NCBI GenBank assembly: GCA_020692355.1
Contig: JAIMKP010000015.1
Span: 1 to 64,000, forward strand
Length of the DNA: 64,000 nt
Source: Desulfosporosinus sp.
GTDB lineage: Bacteria; Bacillota; Desulfitobacteriia; Desulfitobacteriales; Desulfitobacteriaceae
Direction of reading: 5' to 3'
The notes under the pieces were generated by a model. That model worked only from the letters and a program-made list of their open reading frames with translations. It did no database searches and was not told where the DNA came from. Of this stretch, positions 58,627 through 64,000 are shown piece after piece (the first letter of the stretch is position 1; each line of letters begins with the position of its first letter). The position numbers and the translations under genes are program-made.

Positions 58627-60096
58627 GTGCTGACAGGAGAAATTCGCAACAAGGTTGATAGAATATGGTCAGATATCTGGGCTGGTGGTATTTCCAACCC
58701 TATAACCGTTATAGAACAACTTACCTATCTGATGTTTATCCGTTCGCTGGATGAAAAGGAACTGGAAAACGAGAGTTTCGAAGCCCTAACTGGTGAAGCA
58801 ACGTCTAAAATCTTCCCGCAGGATGAAGAGGGACAGGCGATGCGTTGGAGCAAGTTTAAAACCAAAGACTCCCGCTTAATTTATGATATTGTCGGTACAA
58901 AGGTATTTCCGTTTATCAAAGCAATGAATGGAGAAAATGCCTCCGCTTTTTCTCGCTATATGCAGGATGCCATGTTTTTAATCCCAACCCCTCAGGTGTT
59001 GCAAAAGATGATTACTGGCTTAGACGAGCTGTATGAACACGATATTAAAGACCTTGATATGCAAGGCGACCTTTATGAATATATGCTGGGAAAGCTGGCA
59101 ACTGCAGGGCAAAACGGGCAGTTTAGAACGCCAAAGCATATTCGTGATATGATGGTGCGGTTGCTTGCCCCAACCCCCAACGATAAAATTTGTGACCCTG
59201 CGTGCGGGACAGCGGGCTTTCTCGTTTCTTCTGCAGAATATATCAGAGAAAATTTTGAATCGGATATGACTAGTGAGCAGTGGGATCATTTTGCCGGTGA
59301 GATGTTCACAGGCTTTGACACCGACAGAACCATGTTGCGTCTTTCCGCCATGAACCTGATGCTCCATTCTATTAATCAACCCCATATCAACTATGTGGAC
59401 AGCGTTTCCAAGCAGAACAATATTTCTTCAGCTTATGATATTGTTCTTGCCAATCCACCCTTTACCGGTACAGTGGACGCTGAGAGTATTAACGATAATT
59501 TGAAGGCAGTCTGCAATACCAAAAAAACCGAGCTTTTATTTGTGACACTTTTCTTGAGAATGCTACGCAAGGGTGGACGTTGTTCTTGTATTGTGCCAGA
59601 TGGCGTTTTGTTTGGTGGAAGCAGCGCACACAAAGCTCTACGCAAAGAGTTGGTAGAAAATCATCAGCTACAGGCGGTTATCTCCATGCCCAGCGGGGTG
59701 TTTAAGCCGTACGCAGGGGTTAGCACTGCCGTTCTTGTATTTACCAAAACAGGCGCGGGCGGTACTGGTAAGGTATGGTTTTACGATATGAAAGCCGATG
59801 GCTTTTCATTGGACGATAAACGTTCTGCCATTGAGGCCAATGATATTCCCAATATTCTTGCTCGTTTTCATAATCTTGAAGGTGAAGCTAACCGCAAGCC
59901 TACTGAGCAAAGTTTTTTGGTGGACAAGTCTGCCATTGAAGCCAAAGACTATGATTTATCAATCAACCGTTATAAAGAGGTTGTTTATGAGAAGGTGGAA
60001 TATGATGCGCCAAAGGTGATTATGACCCGCCTTGATGAGCTGAGCCTTAAGATTGCTTCTAAAATGGAGGAATTGAGGGGGCTTATTGGTGGGTAG
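58627..60096 (+). CDS. hsdM: Type I restriction-modification methylase subunit HsdM
   Basis: A 489-aa HsdM. HsdM_N helices (VDRIWSDIWAGGISNPITVI; LTYLMFIRSLDEKE) are followed by the N6-adenine methylase: CDPACGTAGFLVSSAEYI (motif I, about 195) and VLANPPFTGTVD (NPPF, about 277). It works as the M2S modification complex with HsdS and as R2M2S for restriction. GTG 58627 follows TAGGAG. It overlaps hsdS by 11 bp. Confidence 0.95.
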   Translation: MLTGEIRNKVDRIWSDIWAGGISNPITVIEQLTYLMFIRSLDEKELENESFEALTGEATSKIFPQDEEGQAMRWSKFKTKDSRLIYDIVGTKVFPFIKAMNGENASAFSRYMQDAMFLIPTPQVLQKMITGLDELYEHDIKDLDMQGDLYEYMLGKLATAGQNGQFRTPKHIRDMMVRLLAPTPNDKICDPACGTAGFLVSSAEYIRENFESDMTSEQWDHFAGEMFTGFDTDRTMLRLSAMNLMLHSINQPHINYVDSVSKQNNISSAYDIVLANPPFTGTVDAESINDNLKAVCNTKKTELLFVTLFLRMLRKGGRCSCIVPDGVLFGGSSAHKALRKELVENHQLQAVISMPSGVFKPYAGVSTAVLVFTKTGAGGTGKVWFYDMKADGFSLDDKRSAIEANDIPNILARFHNLEGEANRKPTEQSFLVDKSAIEAKDYDLSINRYKEVVYEKVEYDAPKVIMTRLDELSLKIASKMEELRGLIGG

Positions 60097-61255
60097 GTGG
60101 AGTGTAAAGACATTAAGTGAAGTTGCAAATATTGTCGCTGGTTCTACTCCAAAAACGGCAGTAGATGAATATTGGAACGGTGAGCATAATTGGGTTACAC
60201 CAGCAGAACTAAATGATACGACTTTTGTTATCTATGAAACAGAGCGAAAAATTACGGAAAGAGCAATCAAAGATACAAGTTTGAAGTTACTACCTATAGG
60301 AACGGTTTTGCTTTCTTCGAGAGCTCCGATTGGCAAGGTAGCCATTGCAGGAGTGGAAATGTATTGCAATCAAGGATTTAAGAATTTAGTTTGTTCAGAT
60401 GAAATATACAACAAATATTTATTCTGGTTTCTGAAAGGAAAAACTGAGTTTCTAAATTCTCTTGGCAGAGGTGCAACTTTCAAAGAAATTTCTAAAACTA
60501 TTGTGGAAAAAATTGAAATTCCTCTTCCACCCCTCGAAACCCAAAAACAAATTGCCAAAACCTTAGACACCGCCGCAGACCTTCTTGCCATGCGCAAACA
60601 GCAACTTGCAGAGCTCGACAACCTTATCAAATCCACCTTTTACGATATGTTCGGCGACCCTGGAACGAATGAAAAGGGGTGGGAAACTGGAATAATCAAA
60701 GATTTAGCCCTAAAAATTCAATATGGCACAAGCGAGAAAGCTTCATTAGAGAACTTGCCGTATCCAATTTTGAGGATGGGCAACATAACATATCAAGGCG
60801 ATATGGATTTTTCAGATATGAAGTATATTGATCTAAGCGAAAAGGACAAGGAAAAGTATCTTGTTCATAAAGGCGAGATGTTGTTTAATCGAACAAATAG
60901 CAAAGAGCTTGTGGGGAAAACAGCTGTTTATAGAGAAGAGAAGCCCATGGCCTATGCAGGGTATCTGGTTCGATTGGTGCCAAAAGAAATGGCAAATAGC
61001 GAATTAATATCTGCATATCTTAATTCATTGCATGGTAAGAAATTGCTTTTAAAAATGGCCAAAAATATTGTTGGTATGGCAAATATAAATGCTCAAGAAT
61101 TAAGCAGAATCGAAATTTTTATTCCTCCGATCTCCCTCCAAAATCAATTCGCCGAAATCGTCACGAAAATCGAAGAGCAAAAAGCCCTTGTAAAAAGGGC
61201 AATCGACGAAACACAGTACCTGTTTGACAGCTTAATGAGCGAGTATTTCGAATGA
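60086..61255 (+). CDS. hsdS: Type I specificity subunit HsdS
   Basis: A 389-aa HsdS with two target recognition domains. TRD1 covers about 1-150 (LSEVANIVAGSTPKTAVDEY) and ends in the first conserved helix (IPLPPLETQKQIAKTLDTAA, then LAELDNLIKSTFYDMFGDP). TRD2 covers about 200-345 and ends in the second helix (IPPISLQNQFAEIVTKIEEQ). It sets the two-part DNA target of the complex. TTG 60086 or GTG 60089 is the start. Confidence 0.93.
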   Translation: MVGRWSVKTLSEVANIVAGSTPKTAVDEYWNGEHNWVTPAELNDTTFVIYETERKITERAIKDTSLKLLPIGTVLLSSRAPIGKVAIAGVEMYCNQGFKNLVCSDEIYNKYLFWFLKGKTEFLNSLGRGATFKEISKTIVEKIEIPLPPLETQKQIAKTLDTAADLLAMRKQQLAELDNLIKSTFYDMFGDPGTNEKGWETGIIKDLALKIQYGTSEKASLENLPYPILRMGNITYQGDMDFSDMKYIDLSEKDKEKYLVHKGEMLFNRTNSKELVGKTAVYREEKPMAYAGYLVRLVPKEMANSELISAYLNSLHGKKLLLKMAKNIVGMANINAQELSRIEIFIPPISLQNQFAEIVTKIEEQKALVKRAIDETQYLFDSLMSEYFE

Positions 61256-61275
61256 CTTGAGATGAGGTGAACTAA

Positions 61276-64000
61276 ATGCCTGCAAATTTTGATTTCCTAC
61301 AGGGGCAAACGGAATATACCTTGTTTTCCACTGCCTGTATCGAAGCCGAACGCGTACTTACCACTTCTCCTGCAATGGCGGCGGTGGGGAGTCGCAGGGC
61401 TTTCGAGCTTGCAGTGAAATGGGTATATTCTGCCGATAACACTATCTTTGTGCCCTATAAGGACAATTTGCAGGCCTTAATTCACGAACCCTCTTTCAAA
61501 TTCGCCATGGAAAACCAGACGTGGAACAAGCTACCCTATATAATCAATCTGGGTAACCTTGCGGTACACACCGGAAAAGCTATCAGCCGCAGTGATGCAG
61601 TTTTGGCCCTTTCTTCTTTATTCGAATTTGTGCAGTGGCTAGATTATTGCTACGGTGCAAATTACATAGAACGACGTTTTAATGAAGGTAATATCCCTGC
61701 TGAAAAGGTGCTCCTTGATGCAGCAAAGATCAAGGAAAAAGACAGTCTGATCGAGCAAAGGGATTCCGAAATTGAGGCTCTGCGTGCTGAAATTGCGGCT
61801 ATGAGTGAACAATTTACCTCAGGTAAAGAGCAGCGTAAGGAAGAACGGCATTTCACCCCAGGGGATATCTCTGAATTTCTTACCCGCAAAAAATACATTG
61901 ATGTGGACTTGAAGCTCCTCGGCTGGGAATTTGGTGATGATGTTAAGGAAGAAGTACCGCTTTACGGGATGCCGAATCCTGATGGAAAAGGTTATGCCGA
62001 TTATGTACTATATGGCAAAGACGGACTGCCCCTTGCCCTAATAGAAGCAAAGCGCACCTCCAAAGACCCAAAGATTGGCACCCAGCAGGCCAAGCTTTAT
62101 GCCGACTGTTTGGAGAAGATGACTGGCAGGCGGCCAATGATGTTTACCACCAACGGCTTTGAAACCAATCTGTGGGATGATATCACCTCTCCACAACGCA
62201 AGGTAAGCGGTGTTTTTTCCAAAGACGACCTAGAAAAGCTAATGAACCGCCGCAGTGAGCGCAAAGCTTTGGATGAGATTCTGATTGACGATAGAATCAC
62301 CGATCGTTACTACCAAAAAGAAGCCATCCGCGCAGTCTGTGGGAATATCACAACCGGGCACAGAAAATCCCTGCTCGTTATGGCGACAGGTACAGGCAAA
62401 ACAAGGACGGCCTCCAGTTTAACCGATGTACTGTCCCGTGGAGGATACATAACAAATATCTTGTTCTTAGCTGACAGAACTGCCTTGGTAAAACAGGCCA
62501 AAGACGACTTTAAGAACTATTTGCCGGATATGTCTCTGTGCAATCTGCTTAGCAACAAGGACGAAAAAAACGCTCGTATTGTCTTTTCAACCTATCCTAC
62601 GATGCTTAACTCAATTGACACGGTCAAGAGCGAAGACGGTCGGAGACTGTTTACGCCCGCCCATTTTGATTTGATCGTGGTGGATGAAGCCCACAGAAGC
62701 ATTTTTAAAAAATACAGTGCGATTTTTGAATACTTTGATGGCCTGCTGGTTGGTTTGACAGCAACTCCCCGGATCGAGGTTGATCATAATACCTATCGAT
62801 TTTTCGAGATGCAAAGCGGTGTGCCAACGTATGCCTACGATTATGAAACCGCTGTGGATATAGACCACGTCTTAGTTCCCTACCATAACATTGAGATCAA
62901 AACGAACTTCCTGACGCAGGGCATTACCTACGATGAGCTTCCCGACGAAGATAAGGCACGCTATGAAGAAGATTTCACTGACGAAGACGGCGAGATGCCT
63001 GATTTTATTCCACCCCCTGAAATAAACAAATTTATATTCAACCAAGCAACTGTCGACACGGTGTTAGAAGACCTAATGACAAAAGGCATCAGAGTTGCCG
63101 GAGGGGACCGGCTGGGGAAAACCATTATCTTCGCCCAAAATAAAAAGCATGCTCAGTATATTATTGAGCGCTTTGATAAACTGTATCCGCAGTATCACGG
63201 CAGTTTTACCAAGCGGGTCGTTTGTGACGACAGCTATGCGCAAACGATTATTACTGACTTTAAGATCGCCAAAAAAGATCCCCACATCGCCGTATCAGTG
63301 GATATGCTGGATACAGGCATTGATGTACCTGAAATTGTCAATTTGGTGTTCTTTAAACGGGTTCGCTCCAAAATAAAATTTTGGCAGATGGTCGGTCGTG
63401 GTACAAGGCTTTGCAAAAATCTATTGGGTGATGGACAGGATAAAACTCATTTTGTAATCTTCGATTATCTCGGGAACTTCGATTTCTTTCGTGTCAACAA
63501 AGATGGCTTACAAAGTAGTGAAGCACAGAGCCTAACTGAGGCGATCTTTGCCAAAAGAGTACGCTTGATTCATCATACACAACAGTCTGCTTTTAGCGAT
63601 GAGCCCTATCAGGCCTTTCGTACAGGGCTGATTGAAATGGTATTACAGCAGATAAACAAGCTGAATACTGAACTGGTATCCGTCAAACTGCAGTTGCAAT
63701 ACCTTGAAAAGTATAAACATGCGGATGCTTTTGTCTGTCTCTCTGATTTGGATCAACACAACCTAATCGCTTTCCTGGCACCGATTGTCTATATAGATGA
63801 TACGGACGAGTATGCCAAACGATTTGACAATTTTATGTACGGTATGATGATTGCACAGATCGAGGGACTGCCACAGTTCAAGAAAAGCAAAAAGCAGCTT
63901 ATAAACGTCTGTATCAGTCTTTCACAGCGTGGTACTATTCCGCAGATTAAAGAAAAACTGGAACTTATCCATACTATCGGTACAGATGAATTTTGGCAGA
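61276..64000 (+). CDS. hsdR: Type I restriction subunit HsdR, cut by the window edge
   Basis: The first 908 residues of HsdR are visible and the frame is open to the edge. A DUF4145-like N-terminal domain (MPANFDFLQGQTEYTLFSTA; SRRAFELAVKWVYS) and a coiled stretch (about 155-185) precede the HSDR_N nuclease (GYADYVLYGKDGLPLALIEA then K, about 240-258: D and E-A-K). The helicase motor has VMATGTGKTRTASSLTDVL (about 370), VVDEAHRSIFKK (about 470), LTATPR, and the C lobe LDTGIDVPEIVNLVFFKRV and QMVGRGTRL. GAGGTG precedes ATG 61276, 20 bp after hsdS. It translocates and cuts unmethylated DNA with HsdM and HsdS. Confidence 0.94.
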   Translation, partial: MPANFDFLQGQTEYTLFSTACIEAERVLTTSPAMAAVGSRRAFELAVKWVYSADNTIFVPYKDNLQALIHEPSFKFAMENQTWNKLPYIINLGNLAVHTGKAISRSDAVLALSSLFEFVQWLDYCYGANYIERRFNEGNIPAEKVLLDAAKIKEKDSLIEQRDSEIEALRAEIAAMSEQFTSGKEQRKEERHFTPGDISEFLTRKKYIDVDLKLLGWEFGDDVKEEVPLYGMPNPDGKGYADYVLYGKDGLPLALIEAKRTSKDPKIGTQQAKLYADCLEKMTGRRPMMFTTNGFETNLWDDITSPQRKVSGVFSKDDLEKLMNRRSERKALDEILIDDRITDRYYQKEAIRAVCGNITTGHRKSLLVMATGTGKTRTASSLTDVLSRGGYITNILFLADRTALVKQAKDDFKNYLPDMSLCNLLSNKDEKNARIVFSTYPTMLNSIDTVKSEDGRRLFTPAHFDLIVVDEAHRSIFKKYSAIFEYFDGLLVGLTATPRIEVDHNTYRFFEMQSGVPTYAYDYETAVDIDHVLVPYHNIEIKTNFLTQGITYDELPDEDKARYEEDFTDEDGEMPDFIPPPEINKFIFNQATVDTVLEDLMTKGIRVAGGDRLGKTIIFAQNKKHAQYIIERFDKLYPQYHGSFTKRVVCDDSYAQTIITDFKIAKKDPHIAVSVDMLDTGIDVPEIVNLVFFKRVRSKIKFWQMVGRGTRLCKNLLGDGQDKTHFVIFDYLGNFDFFRVNKDGLQSSEAQSLTEAIFAKRVRLIHHTQQSAFSDEPYQAFRTGLIEMVLQQINKLNTELVSVKLQLQYLEKYKHADAFVCLSDLDQHNLIAFLAPIVYIDDTDEYAKRFDNFMYGMMIAQIEGLPQFKKSKKQLINVCISLSQRGTIPQIKEKLELIHTIGTDEFWQ

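Noticed and set aside
1-64000. tRNA or rRNA genes
   Set aside because: No cloverleaf or rRNA-like conserved stretch was recognised while reading; prophage insertion into a tRNA is therefore not supported.

Overview
The window looks like a chromosomal segment of a Gram-positive, spore-former-type Firmicute. Strong AGGAGG ribosome sites, frequent GTG and TTG starts, and gene families typical of clostridial prophages point to Clostridia; a Desulfitobacterium- or Desulfosporosinus-like Peptococcaceae is my best guess, by inference only. Most of the window is one prophage sitting inside what appears to be a defence island.

Left arm (1-8605, all minus strand): an ABC three-component (ABC-3C) type conflict operon (unassigned 367-aa protein, small middle component, DUF3732 SbcC-like ATPase), then a small Xre regulator, a large SNF2 helicase with a C-terminal DUF3883 domain, and a DUF1156 adenine methylase whose frame breaks near the window edge. 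The helicase plus methylase pair resembles class 1 DISARM (DrmD/DrmMI); the other DISARM genes, if present, lie off the left edge.

Prophage (about 8810-46553, plus strand except one small gene): sigma-like regulator, DUF2800 nuclease, DUF2815 single-strand binding protein, family A DNA polymerase, Rha, DUF4406, VapE primase-helicase, iteron-like repeats, VRR-NUC, SNF2 helicase, DUF1492, HNH; a possible cos region; HTH/zinc protein, ParB-methylase fusion; TerS/TerL; an inserted MNT/HEPN pair flanked by direct repeats; then a standard HK97-fold siphovirus late operon (portal, ClpP protease, capsid, connectors, tail tube, a -1 frameshifted gpG/gpGT, 922-aa tape measure, Dit, tail endopeptidase), lysis genes and two overlapping serine recombinases ending at a strong terminator. 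It encodes its own polymerase, primase-helicase and nucleases, so replication seems largely self-contained. Two copies of a small hairpin element with a covarying stem lie in early intergenic gaps and may be a structured RNA.

Right arm (46734-64000, plus strand): a TIM-barrel protein coupled to a DUF6884/GIY-YIG nuclease-like protein (the best candidate here for an undescribed system); a frameshifted HTH/zinc gene behind a perfect 17-bp inverted repeat; an SF2 helicase; IS200/IS605-like end debris and a private repeat family on both sides of a PC4-like protein and a 1616-aa SF1 helicase-nuclease; and a type I restriction-modification operon hsdM-hsdS-hsdR that runs off the right edge. The right arm before hsdMSR is visibly more A+T-rich than the GC-rich phage replication block, which fits a mosaic built by separate transfers.
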